Under the pieces are notes generated by a model that had not been told where the DNA came from, did not search any database, and saw only the letters and a program-made list of their open reading frames with translations. A DNA stretch of 38,090 bases from Paenibacillaceae bacterium UBA6304 (GTDB taxonomy: Bacteria > Bacillota > Bacilli > Paenibacillales > Paenibacillaceae): assembly GCA_002439285.1 (NCBI GenBank), contig DJTQ01000225.1, positions 1 through 38,090 on the forward strand, in the 5' to 3' direction. Below, one piece after another: positions 23,941-32,103 of this stretch (its first letter is position 1; the number at the start of each line of letters is the position of its first letter). The position numbers were made by a program, and so were the translations under genes.

Positions 23941-25034
23941 TGGCACACCATGTTCCCTATCAGCGAATGTTCAATATGCGCATTACTGGCGACAAGTTCA
24001 ACAAACCTGAACAGGTTGTAAGGCATCTCAGCGCGATACAAGCACAGGATTATCACCAGGCCCTATGGGCAGTCGGAGTGCGCATGTCCTCCGCTACAGT
24101 AGCGGATATCGAGCAGAGCATCACAGACCGCAAGATTATACTGACTTGGCTGATGCGCGGAACCATTCATTTCGTGTCTCCGGAAGATGTAAGATGGATG
24201 CTGAAGCTTCTGGCCCCGCGTCTTCTTGCGCAGGATGAGCGAAGATTGAAGCAATTGGAGCTTGATCAACAGATCATCGAAAGCTGTAGACAGATTATCT
24301 ATAAGGCATTGCAGGGGGACAAGCGGATAACGCGGCCTAATCTCATGCAATTGCTGGAGGAGAACGGGATTAACACGAAGAATCAACGGGGCTATCATAT
24401 TTTGTGGTACCTCGCGGAGTCCGGTCACATCTGCCTAGGACCCCGGGAAGGGAAGCAGCAAACCTTTGTGTTACTCGATGAGTGGGTGCCAGCTACCAAG
24501 GAGTTCACCCGGAGCGAAGCCCTCGGTTTGCTCACGGAACGTTATTTTACCAGCCATGGGCCTTCAACCGTTCAGGATTTCTCCTGGTGGGCGGGCATCA
24601 CGCTCTCGGATGCAAGACAGGGAATGGAGGCTGTACGTTCCCGGCTAGTGGCGGAAAAAATACAAGGTCAGGAGTACTGGGGAACTGAGCCTTGTTTTCA
24701 CGTTGAGACAATGAAAAAAGAAGCACCGGTCTACCTGCTTCCGGGATTCGATCAATATCTGCTCGGCTATAAAGATCGAAGTGCAGTATTAAAGGCGGAA
24801 TATGCCCGCCATGTCGTCCCCGGCAATAATGGCTTATTCAATCCGACCATCGTCATCGACAGTCAGATTGCGGGGACATGGAAACGGACAATGAAGAAGA
24901 ATGGAATCGACATCAACTTCAATCTATTCTCGCCTCTTAACCTTAGTGAAGAGCATTTCATTCAGGCTGCCGAAAGATATTGCGGATTTATGGAACTGCC
25001 TTTAGGTAAGGTGGCTTTTCAGGTGCTGGAATAG
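23937..25034 (+). CDS. AlkZ-like winged-helix DNA glycosylase (HTH_42 family)
   Basis: 365 residues. The family is recognised from LSAIQAQDYHQALWAVGVRM near the N-terminus and LLPGFDQYLLGYKDRSAVL...FNPTIVIDSQIAGTWKRTMKK near the C-terminus. The Q-x-Q pair (Gln35, Gln37) is at the position of the catalytic motif in AlkZ, which unhooks interstrand crosslinks and removes alkylated bases. The YcaQ branch has Q-x-D instead. Three winged-helix units are expected. A strong AGGAGG lies just before the start. No biosynthetic cluster for a genotoxin is visible nearby, so a general repair role is likely. Activity is inferred. Confidence 0.85.
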   Translation: MMAHHVPYQRMFNMRITGDKFNKPEQVVRHLSAIQAQDYHQALWAVGVRMSSATVADIEQSITDRKIILTWLMRGTIHFVSPEDVRWMLKLLAPRLLAQDERRLKQLELDQQIIESCRQIIYKALQGDKRITRPNLMQLLEENGINTKNQRGYHILWYLAESGHICLGPREGKQQTFVLLDEWVPATKEFTRSEALGLLTERYFTSHGPSTVQDFSWWAGITLSDARQGMEAVRSRLVAEKIQGQEYWGTEPCFHVETMKKEAPVYLLPGFDQYLLGYKDRSAVLKAEYARHVVPGNNGLFNPTIVIDSQIAGTWKRTMKKNGIDINFNLFSPLNLSEEHFIQAAERYCGFMELPLGKVAFQVLE

Positions 25035-25128
25035 TTAATAAATTAAAAGTCTCATCCACAGCTTGAGGGGACCTCTCTGAATTCCGGAAGGGTTCCCCAG
25101 TATGCATATCTGCGCCTCCTCACCTCAA

Positions 25129-26322
25129 TTACTTCTTCTCTGTCGCAAAATAAAGCAGGGCTGCAATCGGGAAGGCCATTCCGATCCATAACACCGCACT
25201 CCATCCTCCCGAGGCATAAGTCCATCCCCCAATTGCAGATCCGACGGCTCCGCCAAAGAAGAAAATAGCCATAAAGAGCCCGTTCAAACGACTGCGAATT
25301 TCCGGACTCAGCGAGAAGAGCGCGCGTTGACCAAGCACAAGATTGGCGGATACGCCGGCATCCAATAATATCGCCGATACGACGAGAATGGCTACACCAA
25401 GAGGTGATCCCGAGCGGAGGATAAACGGCAATACCATGGAAATGGCGACTGTTGCGAGTGCAATCCCGGTTGCGGGTCTAGTCCAGCCGCGGTCGGCCAG
25501 CCGTCCGGCCACAGGCGCAGCTAATGCCCCCGCGACTCCGACAAGCGCGAACAACGCGATATCTCTCTGTGAAAAGTTGAAGATTGAGCTAGATAACAGT
25601 AATGGAACTGTTGTCCAGAATAAACTGAAAGTTGCAAACACGCACGCATGGTAAGCTGCCCGGCGGCGTAAGATCGGAGTTGTTCGCAACAAGTGCCACA
25701 TTGAACCAAGTAGAGCTGTATAACGCGTGTCCGTCGAGGGCTTTCTCGCAGGTAACACCTTTGCCAGTACGATAGCCAAAACAATAATAGCAATGGCGGA
25801 TAAGGCGAATACGGCATGCCAGCCAAAGAAGTCGGCTACCAGGCTGGATAAAGGACGCGAGAGCATGATTCCAAGTAACAAGCCACTCATGACATTGCCC
25901 ACAACACGACCGCGTGAAGATTCCGATGCAAGATACGACGCAAAAGGTACGAGCACTTGCGCAGCGACTGACCCTAAACCGATGACGAACGAAGCCGCTA
26001 AGAAGGGCACCGCTTGTTTCGATACGGCAGTGATTGCAAGGGCAATCCATGTAACAAGTAAAGATACGACAACTAATCTACGATTCTCTACGATATCGCC
26101 CATAGGTACGATAAATAACAAGCCGACTACATAGCCAATCTGCGTTAGCGTCACGATAAAACCGGAAGTGCTCTCGGACAGCCCGAGGGAAGAGCTGATT
26201 ACCCCCACCAAGGGCTGCGCATAGTAAAGATTAGCTACAATGATACCGCATGCGGTTGCCAGAAGTATTGTTAGCCATGTAGGGATATGATTCTCGGTGG
26301 TTTGTTTTGAAATAGCAGTCAT
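25129..26322 (-). CDS. MFS transporter (drug/sugar efflux type)
   Basis: 397 residues from the ATG at 26322, which has AAGGAG 9 bp upstream. A TTG three codons earlier abuts the ribosome site and is unlikely. Twelve membrane segments are suggested by the hydrophobic pattern. The MFS motif A-like loop is [17 protein letters not shown], and its second copy in the C-terminal half is [14 protein letters not shown]. The protein resembles the YnfM/AraJ-type exporters. It is divergent from a TetR regulator with three shared operator copies between them, a common arrangement for a repressible exporter. The substrate is unknown. Confidence 0.9.
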   Translation of the reverse strand: MTAISKQTTENHIPTWLTILLATACGIIVANLYYAQPLVGVISSSLGLSESTSGFIVTLTQIGYVVGLLFIVPMGDIVENRRLVVVSLLVTWIALAITAVSKQAVPFLAASFVIGLGSVAAQVLVPFASYLASESSRGRVVGNVMSGLLLGIMLSRPLSSLVADFFGWHAVFALSAIAIIVLAIVLAKVLPARKPSTDTRYTALLGSMWHLLRTTPILRRRAAYHACVFATFSLFWTTVPLLLSSSIFNFSQRDIALFALVGVAGALAAPVAGRLADRGWTRPATGIALATVAISMVLPFILRSGSPLGVAILVVSAILLDAGVSANLVLGQRALFSLSPEIRSRLNGLFMAIFFFGGAVGSAIGGWTYASGGWSAVLWIGMAFPIAALLYFATEKK

Positions 26323-26406
26323 TTTAGACAACTCCTTCTATGAAAATAATGTGATTCAACAATTTCAAATTGCGCCCTCTTGGTAACTCCTTCTTTGTTT
26401 TTTTAA

Positions 26407-26518
26407 ATACTGAACGTATAGTTTATAAATTAAATAATATACTGAACGTGTAGTTTTGTAAATGGGCGATTTTATTTTTTCTTTTTGATCTTCATTGGTA
26501 TACTGAACGTATAGTTTA
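26407..26518. promoter_or_regulatory. Three-copy TetR operator region
   Basis: ATACTGAACGTATAGTTTA occurs at 26407-26425 and 26500-26518, and once with two changes at 26439-26457. All are in the same orientation, and starts are 32 and 61 bp apart, about three and six helical turns. Each copy is an imperfect dyad (ACTGAAC on one side, AGT on the other). The MFS-TetR intergenic region (26323-26557) holds no gene and consists of these sites in AT-rich DNA. Confidence 0.75.
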
Positions 26519-26557
26519 CTTTTATTAATAAAGACAAGTGTTGCGAAGGAGACGATT

Positions 26558-27136
26558 ATGATGAATGGTAAAAGAGGCAGACCGCGTAATGTAGAAGCGC
26601 AAAAGTCCATCCTCTCCGCTTCTTATGAGTTATTGTTGGAAAGTGGCTTTCAAGCCGTCACCGTTGATAAAATTGCCGATCGCGCCCAAGTCAGCAAGGC
26701 TACAATTTACAAATGGTGGCCTAACAAGGCTGCCGTGATCATGGATGGTTTTATGGATGCGGCCACGGCTAGACTACCCGTACCTGACACGGGCTCGGCA
26801 TTTAACGATATTCTTATTCACGCTACGAATTTAACCCGGTTTTTAACAAGTCGGGAGGGAACCATCATTACGCAGTTATTAGGCGAGGGACAGTTTGATG
26901 CAGGATTGGCGGAGGCTTATCGAACCCGATTCTTTCACCCCCGCCGTCTTGAGGCAAGGGGCCTATTGGAGAAGGGGATTCAGCTTGGCGAACTGAAAAA
27001 GGACCTCGACATCGACATAAGCATTGATCTCATTTACGGGCCGATTTTCTATCGTCTGCTGGTGACCGGCGAAACATTGGACGTACCCTATGTGCAGCAA
27101 TTAGTAACCTATGCATTTGAAGGAATCGGTGTTTAA
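26558..27136 (+). CDS. TetR/AcrR-family transcriptional regulator
   Basis: 192 residues. The TetR HTH is clear: ILSASYELLLESGFQAVTVDKIADRAQVSKATIYKWWPNKAAVIMDGF. The rest is the helical ligand-binding and dimerisation domain, with the C-terminal TetR_C-like pattern LFYRLLVTGE as ...FYRLLVTGETLDV. AAGGAG lies 6 bp before the first of two consecutive ATGs. The second (26561) is equally possible. It is divergent from the MFS exporter and probably represses both genes through the repeated operator. Confidence 0.92.
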   Translation: MMNGKRGRPRNVEAQKSILSASYELLLESGFQAVTVDKIADRAQVSKATIYKWWPNKAAVIMDGFMDAATARLPVPDTGSAFNDILIHATNLTRFLTSREGTIITQLLGEGQFDAGLAEAYRTRFFHPRRLEARGLLEKGIQLGELKKDLDIDISIDLIYGPIFYRLLVTGETLDVPYVQQLVTYAFEGIGV

Positions 27137-27137
27137 C

Positions 27138-27234
27138 CTATATAAGATGAATTATTTTGGGGGCAAGTATGTAAAATGTTCAGAATCATTTTACTCCCTT
27201 GCCTGCAAATATCTTTAGAGTTCATCTTATATAG
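27138..27234. repeat. 97-nt foldback between TetR and sigma factor genes
   Basis: Ends are a perfect 13-bp inverted repeat CTATATAAGATGA (27138-27150 and 27222-27234). Inside are GGGCAAG/CCTTGCC-type and TGTAAAATG/CATTTTAC pairings, so nearly the whole stretch folds back. It starts 1 bp after the TetR stop, and ATTTTTTT follows on the plus strand. It may serve as the TetR terminator. The long terminal stem also resembles a small non-coding transposable element, but no clear target duplication is seen. Confidence 0.7.
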
Positions 27235-27300
27235 ATTTTTTTATTGCAAAATGAACTTTTCCTCAGGGTCATGACTCTTATAGGGGAGAGAGGTGAAGGC

Positions 27301-27855
27301 ATGCGTGCCGTCCGGCAGATTAAACAAGCGAAAAAGGGAAATAAAGAGGCCTTGCTTCAACTGATCATGGCCGATAAAGACGCCTACTACCGGCTGGCTC
27401 TCACCTATATGGGAAATGAGCATGACGCGATGGATGCGATGGAGGAAATGATCGTCCTGCTGTATGAACGGATTCATCAGCTCCGGAATGAGGAGGCTTT
27501 TGGCAGCTGGAGCAAGACCATCCTGGTCAATGTCTGCAAGGCACTGCTGCGCAAACGGCAAAGACTCGTCCTTGTGGAGGATTTAAGCGAAAGTGCTGAG
27601 GACGAACTGGATTCAATCAGCCGCTCACGTACGAGTGATCCTTACAAGACGAGCGATCAACAGATGCATCTTCAAGAGCTGTTACAACAATTAAATGAAC
27701 CGCAAAAAGAAGCGATCCAATTGAAATATTTGCATGATCTCGATTATGCGGCAATCGCGGGTCTGACGGAGGTTCCGGTGGGGACCGTGAAATCAAGGAT
27801 TTTTCAGGGATTGAAAAAGCTGAGAGAACTTTATGGGGGTGAGGCCGATGAATAA
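27301..27855 (+). CDS. ECF-type RNA polymerase sigma factor
   Basis: 184 residues from the ATG at 27301, which follows a GAGAGGTGAAGG ribosome site. A TTG 57 bp upstream lies in the T-run after the foldback and is unlikely. Region 2: KGNKEALLQLIMADKDAYYRLALTYMGNEHDAMDAMEEMIVLLYERIHQL. Region 4: LQQLNEPQKEAIQLKYLHDLDYAAIAGLTEVPVGTVKSRIFQGLKKLREL, a typical sigma-70 region 4 HTH. It recruits RNA polymerase to stress-type promoters. Its stop overlaps the start of the DUF4179-like gene by 8 bp, so the two are made together and the second probably restrains the first. Confidence 0.92.
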   Translation: MRAVRQIKQAKKGNKEALLQLIMADKDAYYRLALTYMGNEHDAMDAMEEMIVLLYERIHQLRNEEAFGSWSKTILVNVCKALLRKRQRLVLVEDLSESAEDELDSISRSRTSDPYKTSDQQMHLQELLQQLNEPQKEAIQLKYLHDLDYAAIAGLTEVPVGTVKSRIFQGLKKLRELYGGEADE

Positions 27856-29143
27856 CATCGAGGAACGGCTAGCGGAGGAGAAGAAGAACATCGACTCCAT
27901 TACAGCGCCGGACGACCTGGAAATGAGACTCCGGACAGCCCTGGATAGAGCCCCCCTACGGCGAACAAAAAAAACAGTCCCGGCGATTTGGACAGCAGCG
28001 GCCGCCATAGTGCTATTTATCGCAGTTCTGGGAACCAATTACCCTGCCTTTGCCTATTACGGCAAACAATTGTTTGGATTCGATGCGGTGATCAGCGGTA
28101 CGCTGCAGGATCTCAACGATCAGGGAAAGGGACAACCCATCGAGGAGAAGATGACTCTTGATGACGGAACCGAGCTCACCATTAATGGACTTATGACGGA
28201 TGCGAACCAATTGATTCTGTTCTACACCTTGTTCAATCCTCAGGGGATTTCCGAGGAGGCTTCAAGCAGCATATTCAGCCCGGCCAGAATCACCGGCTTC
28301 TTAACGGACTCCTTCGTGGAAACAGGTATCTCCCAGATGAATGACGAGCATACCGAGGTAAAAGGCACATACACCTTCGAACCCGTCAGCCCGTTCGCAA
28401 AAAAATTAACGCTGCAGTTCCGGCAGCAGTTGCCGGGTAATCAAATGAAGGACAGTGAGCTGACTTTTGCCTATGATCCCAACAAGGCCATGCAAACCGA
28501 GGTCAAGCAGCACATCCGCAAAACGCTGGAAGTCGACCGGGGCACGATTAATTTTCAATCGATCACGGCGACCCCCACGATGACGATCATCAAGGGATAT
28601 CTGAGTATCGACAACTTCGATCGGATTCGCAATGCCATGGACGGAATTGAATTGATAGCTAACGGAAAGCCGGTGGCCCAAGTCGGCAGCGGTAGCCAGT
28701 CTTCGTATACAGGCATGAAATTTGATATCCGTTATGACGCGCTCCCTTCGGATCTGGAATCTTTGGAACTGGTCATCAAAGAGTTCGTTGGATATCGGAA
28801 ACTTGACCGCCACATCTCCCTCCCTTCCCCCGCCGATCAACCGGTGTTGTTGGAAGATAAGGAATTGTGGGTCAAAAAGGTGTCCGCAACCTCGCGAGGC
28901 ATCGAGATCACGATAGCGACTGAACAGGATGTGATGCTGGATGGCGTGTCCATTGAGGCGGACGGAGAGAATATTCCGCTGAACACGACCTTGAATCAAT
29001 ACGATACCAAGCTGCCGGACGGAACTATTCTGAAGGAGCGCACCCTGTTGTTCGATACCTCCGTTCAGCCCGAGCAGCTTATCATCACAGGAATGCATTA
29101 CATGAAGCCTTACAATAGGAACATCGAAATCCCCGTAGATTAA
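27848..29143 (+). CDS. DUF4179-like membrane protein, probable anti-sigma factor
   Basis: 431 residues from the ATG at 27848. A short cytoplasmic N-terminal part (about 1-45) is followed by one membrane segment (VPAIWTAAAAIVLFIAVLGTNYPAFAYY). A large extracytoplasmic region follows, of the type annotated DUF4179 in Paenibacillus and Bacillus. Residues 1-45 would be the sigma-binding part. Coupling to the ECF sigma gene (8-bp overlap) and single-pass topology are the main grounds for an anti-sigma role. The signal and release mechanism are not visible. No zinc-finger HxxxCxxC motif is present. Confidence 0.85.
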   Translation: MNNIEERLAEEKKNIDSITAPDDLEMRLRTALDRAPLRRTKKTVPAIWTAAAAIVLFIAVLGTNYPAFAYYGKQLFGFDAVISGTLQDLNDQGKGQPIEEKMTLDDGTELTINGLMTDANQLILFYTLFNPQGISEEASSSIFSPARITGFLTDSFVETGISQMNDEHTEVKGTYTFEPVSPFAKKLTLQFRQQLPGNQMKDSELTFAYDPNKAMQTEVKQHIRKTLEVDRGTINFQSITATPTMTIIKGYLSIDNFDRIRNAMDGIELIANGKPVAQVGSGSQSSYTGMKFDIRYDALPSDLESLELVIKEFVGYRKLDRHISLPSPADQPVLLEDKELWVKKVSATSRGIEITIATEQDVMLDGVSIEADGENIPLNTTLNQYDTKLPDGTILKERTLLFDTSVQPEQLIITGMHYMKPYNRNIEIPVD

Positions 29144-29159
29144 GATGCGTGTTCAAATC

Positions 29160-29184
29160 ATAAGAAAAACGCCTGACGGCGTCT
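29160..29184. repeat. Left copy of a 25-bp hairpin repeat (array 2)
   Basis: Contains AAAACGCCTGACGGCGTCT, an ACGCC/GGCGT hairpin with TGAC loop. The 25-bp block is identical, in the same orientation, to 29467-29491. It is 17 bp after the stop of the DUF4179-like gene and could act as a weak terminator. Confidence 0.75.
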
Positions 29185-29199
29185 AACAAAACAGAATCC

Positions 29200-29383
29200 T
29201 AACGGAACTCAGGAACGTTATTCGTGTCAAATTGACCGTTTCTCTTCCGTAACGGAACTAGAAGCCGTTATTAGGTCCGAAATTACTCCATCCGGTCTGA
29301 TTTCTACCAAATAAGGTTTCTGGGTTCCGTTATGTCCTCCCGACAATGCGATTCTACTGAAATAACGGCTCTGAGTTCCTTTA
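29200..29383. repeat. Palindrome array 2 (four units)
   Basis: Four 23-bp units: U1 29200-29222, U2 29250-29272, U3 29310-29332 and U4 29361-29383. U1 and U2 read TAACGGAACTCAGG... and TAACGGAACTAGAAG... on the plus strand. U3 and U4 have the same pattern on the minus strand (TAACGGAACCCAG..., TAAAGGAACTCAG...). All end in a CGTTATT-type arm (CCTTATT in U3). Centre spacings are about 50, 60 and 51 bp. Between U2 and U3 lies a further loose dyad (29274-29308, GGT..GAAAT with ATTTC..ACC). The array lies in a 559-bp stretch (29144-29702) without any gene. Confidence 0.8.
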
Positions 29384-29466
29384 GCTATAAATTAGGGAGA
29401 CTTTCGAGATAGGATATGGTTTCCTTGGCCTGCAATACTAATTCCGAGGTTTATACTTTCTGTAAT

Positions 29467-29491
29467 ATAAGAAAAACGCCTGACGGCGTCT
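29467..29491. repeat. Right copy of the 25-bp hairpin repeat (array 2)
   Basis: Identical to 29160-29184. The ACGCC/GGCGT hairpin is followed here by TCTTTGGGG, a weak terminator form. Together the two copies bracket array 2, as the hairpin pair at 15032/17026 brackets array 1. Confidence 0.75.
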
Positions 29492-29557
29492 TTGGGGTTC
29501 GGACTTCAACATTTGTGCGTGAGGGGGGATGGGTATGGGATTACACCCGCTGTTAAA

Positions 29558-29598
29558 GTCGTGTTCTTATTGAATTTATTATAGGGTTAGAACACGAC
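29558..29598. terminator. Hairpin downstream of the DinB gene
   Basis: Perfect 10-bp stem GTCGTGTTCT/AGAACACGAC with a 21-base AT-rich loop. On the minus strand TTTAACA follows. It is 105 bp after the DinB stop and could end that transcript. The long loop and weak T-run keep confidence modest. Confidence 0.45.
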
Positions 29599-29702
29599 CT
29601 TCCCTCTTCTATTCTACATCGCGTATACATCATAGTGACGGATCATCTTGAATCGCCACCCTTAAGACCGGTTATTGGTGCCGCCGTCCGCTTAACCACC
29701 GT

Positions 29703-30221
29703 TTACCGCTGCCCTCTTTGCATCTCCAGCAAATAAAATATATAGTCGGTCGGAACCCCGGCATACCCTTGCTGCTTCAGCATCGCGGTCACATTACCCC
29801 GGTGATAAGTTCCGTGGTTGACCACATGCTGCAGGATGTCGGAGAAATGCGTATCAAGAGAGCCGTACTTCGGATGCTCGATCGTCATCGTCTTGTCCGG
29901 GTCGGGCGTACGACGCAACAAATCGCGAAACTGTTCGGCGACGCCGTAAAACAGCTGACGCACCTCATCCACGGTTTTGACCTTCGCATCCTCCATCCAA
30001 CCCGACATTTTTGGAAAAATGTCCGCATTCGGCACTTCCGCAAGCACATGCATATAGAGTTGCTCGTACAAGTACATATGCCCAAGCGTTTGCGACACGG
30101 ACGGGAACACGCTCGTCACCTCCGCATGAAACGCTTCCTCCGGAAGCTGCTCCAGGTGGGTGAATAGCTGGTCATTGGCCCAAACATGATATTCGTATAA
30201 TTGTTGCGAGTGTTGAAGCAT
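29703..30221 (-). CDS. DinB-family protein
   Basis: 172 residues from the ATG at 30221, with GAGAGGTGG 7-8 bp upstream. A GTG 12 bp further out abuts the ribosome site. The four-helix DinB/YfiT fold is indicated by YHVWANDQLFTHLEQLP, TLGHMYLYEQLYMHVL and the C-terminal DILQHVVNHGTYHRGNVTAML. The three His that bind metal in the family are those of GHMY, VVNH and TYHRG. These proteins are thiol- or metal-dependent transferases in some cases, but most have no known role. It lies downstream of a WYL regulator in the same direction, so co-transcription with it is likely. Confidence 0.9.
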   Translation of the reverse strand: MLQHSQQLYEYHVWANDQLFTHLEQLPEEAFHAEVTSVFPSVSQTLGHMYLYEQLYMHVLAEVPNADIFPKMSGWMEDAKVKTVDEVRQLFYGVAEQFRDLLRRTPDPDKTMTIEHPKYGSLDTHFSDILQHVVNHGTYHRGNVTAMLKQQGYAGVPTDYIFYLLEMQRGQR

Positions 30222-30323
30222 AGAGGATTCCACCTCTCCTTATTTATCTTCGTTTAAACTGCCACTTCCGCAGCCTTGTCTCTATCGTATACCGGGCTTG
30301 CTGACAAAGGCCGTCAGTGAAGC

Positions 30324-31295
30324 TCAATCGGATTCGTCATCGTAATGCTTTGCGATCCCGTAGGCCATTTCCCGGATCCGACGCTTCAACTCCAGCGGCT
30401 CACGAATATGAATGGCCGTCCCGAAAGTCACCAGGTACATCGGAAGGTACTTGTTCATCGTCGGGACGTCGAGCAGAAACCGAGCCTCTAGGTCGGTCCG
30501 GTCCGTCAAATAGTGACGGAGATGCCAGTGGCTGCAAACCGCATTGAGCGTATCGGGGTCTCCCTCGATACGGATGACCGTCAGCGGCCCGTCCGCCTCC
30601 CGCTCCCGCTCGGACTTATCGCGGAAATAGGCGGACGCAGAGAAGCGCTCCGGCTTGTCGAACCGCGCGTCGGTTGGCTCCAACCGCACAATACGGTCTA
30701 CGCGGAACGTGCGTACGGCCTGTGATCGACAGCAGAAGGCGACCGCATACCATTCGTTTCGATCATAAGCCAAACCGTAAGGATTTACTTCACGTTCGTC
30801 ATCCTGCTCCGCATGTTCTTTGCGATAGGCGATGCGGACCGTTCGCCCGTCCTCCGCCGCCTGCTCCAAGTCCCTGAGCACCGGGATGACGGAAGGCGGA
30901 CGCGCCGTAGAAATCACATCCAGTCCGCTAGTCTGACGGGACAGATCCTGGCGCTGCTCTTCGTGAAGCCCGTTCTCCACCTTCTTCAGAGCGCTTTCCA
31001 GCTCCTCTGTATACGGATAGCCGGCGCCTTGCGCAAATTTAAACGCATCCACAAGCGCCTTCAACTCTACCGGGTTGAAGAATAATGGCGTCTCCTTGAA
31101 GCTATCCAGAATGTGAATGCCGCCGTCATGTCCCGATTCCGCGACAATCGGCACGCCACTGGCGCCTAATGCGTCGATATACCGGTACACCGTGCGGACG
31201 CTAATCTCCAAATCGTCCGCAATCTGCGCAGCAGTAAGCTTCCTTCCGTACCGCAGCATCCAGAGCATGGACAGCATATTATCCCATTTCGCCAT
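30324..31295 (-). CDS. HTH_11/WYL-domain transcriptional regulator (YafY-like)
   Basis: 323 residues from the ATG at 31295 (AAGAGGTG upstream). A longer in-frame version has 22 extra residues and no ribosome site. HTH: MLSMLWMLRYGRKLTAAQIADDLEISVRTVYRYIDALGASGVPI. The WYL domain is centred on REVNPYGLAYDRNEWYAVAFCCRSQAVRTFRVDRI, followed by a WCX-like C-terminus (RFLLDVPTMNKYLPMYLVTFGTAIHIREPLELKRRIREMAYGIAKHY). It is the first gene of a probable pair with the DinB gene 102 bp downstream, a frequent pairing in Bacillota. A short hairpin (about 30297-30319) lies between them. Confidence 0.9.
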   Translation of the reverse strand: MAKWDNMLSMLWMLRYGRKLTAAQIADDLEISVRTVYRYIDALGASGVPIVAESGHDGGIHILDSFKETPLFFNPVELKALVDAFKFAQGAGYPYTEELESALKKVENGLHEEQRQDLSRQTSGLDVISTARPPSVIPVLRDLEQAAEDGRTVRIAYRKEHAEQDDEREVNPYGLAYDRNEWYAVAFCCRSQAVRTFRVDRIVRLEPTDARFDKPERFSASAYFRDKSEREREADGPLTVIRIEGDPDTLNAVCSHWHLRHYLTDRTDLEARFLLDVPTMNKYLPMYLVTFGTAIHIREPLELKRRIREMAYGIAKHYDDESD

Positions 31296-31350
31296 CGGGA
31301 GCACCTCTTTTTTAGTAATAGGGAAAATAATTCGGGTATGTATATCCAGA

Positions 31351-31387
31351 AACAAGACCATCCTGTCTGAGAATGGCCTCGTTGTTT
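31351..31387 (-). terminator. Possible terminator of the DJ-1/PfpI gene
   Basis: Minus strand stem formed by AACGAGGCCATTCT and AGGATGGTCTTGTT with a small bulge and a CAGAC loop, then TTTCTGG. It is about 37 bp after the stop of the DJ-1-like gene and upstream of the WYL gene start. Confidence 0.45.
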
Positions 31388-31423
31388 ATTAAAATGCAAC
31401 CGCTATGGGCGGATACTTCAAGC

Positions 31424-32059
31424 TCAATTTCTCTCAAGCGAATTCATTAACTCGAAGAAATACTTTGGTTCATGAGTTCGATACAGATTGTACCATGAAT
31501 GTAGTGTTTCCGGGGCAAATACGTCCAACGCCTTTATTACATGCATCGCAAATTCCAAAGGAGCTACTCCCGATGCGGTAATTAAATTCCCGTCTGTTAC
31601 TGCAGGCTTCATCTCATAATGGGGTTCTCCACTATAATTAGGACAAATCATTTTCAGATATTCCAGATCGTTGCTCGTATGTCTTCTTGAATCTAGTAAT
31701 CCCATCTTTGCTAGTCCCATCGTAGCCCCACAAATTGCCGCAACCATGATACCTTCGTTTAAAGATTCAGAAGCTTTGCTCAAAATAGGCTCGTGAATCG
31801 CTTCTGTCCAAGTATTTCCGCCTGGAAGAACCAATACATCCGTCCCCTCCAAAACACAATCATCAATAGAGATACCAGGCAATACTTTCAATCCTCCCAT
31901 TGTTGTCGCAGGACTTTTAACATTACCTACTGCTATCACCTCTAGGGGTGCTAAACCCTTCTTAAAATACCTGCCAGAGTTTAGTTCCCCAATTAAATAA
32001 CCGACCTCCCAGTCTGCCATCGTATCGAATACATAAAGGTACACTTTTCTCGTATGCAT
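31424..32059 (-). CDS. DJ-1/PfpI (type 1 glutamine amidotransferase-like) family protein
   Basis: 211 residues from the ATG at 32059, with AAGGAG 8 bp upstream. A GTG 9 bp further out overlaps the spacing region. The fold is marked by VYLYVFDTMADWEVGYLIGEL, TDVLVLPGGNTW and the nucleophile elbow VAAICGATMGLA with its catalytic-type Cys. It resembles the YoaZ/YdeA group of B. subtilis, which are linked to stress or have no known role. No amidotransferase synthase partner is present. It has its own ribosome site and probably its own terminator. Confidence 0.88.
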   Translation of the reverse strand: MHTRKVYLYVFDTMADWEVGYLIGELNSGRYFKKGLAPLEVIAVGNVKSPATTMGGLKVLPGISIDDCVLEGTDVLVLPGGNTWTEAIHEPILSKASESLNEGIMVAAICGATMGLAKMGLLDSRRHTSNDLEYLKMICPNYSGEPHYEMKPAVTDGNLITASGVAPLEFAMHVIKALDVFAPETLHSWYNLYRTHEPKYFFELMNSLERN

Positions 32060-32103
32060 GAAGCACACTCCTTCCGTAGTTCATTCATCGGTATCCCTAT
32101 TAT

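Noticed and set aside
25067..25099. Hairpin after the AlkZ-like gene (GGGGACC with GGGTTCCCC)
   Set aside because: The stem has a bulge and no T-run follows on either strand, so it is not called as a terminator.
27244..27300. N-terminal extension of the sigma factor from a TTG at 27244
   Set aside because: The TTG is in the T-run after the foldback and has no ribosome site. The ATG at 27301 has one.
28406..29098. 230-codon open frame on the minus strand
   Set aside because: Shadow of the DUF4179-like gene. No ribosome site and no family features.
29160..29491. Composite transposon bracketed by short direct repeats
   Set aside because: There is no transposase inside. The repeats are hairpins of 25 bp, so a mobile unit is possible but not shown.
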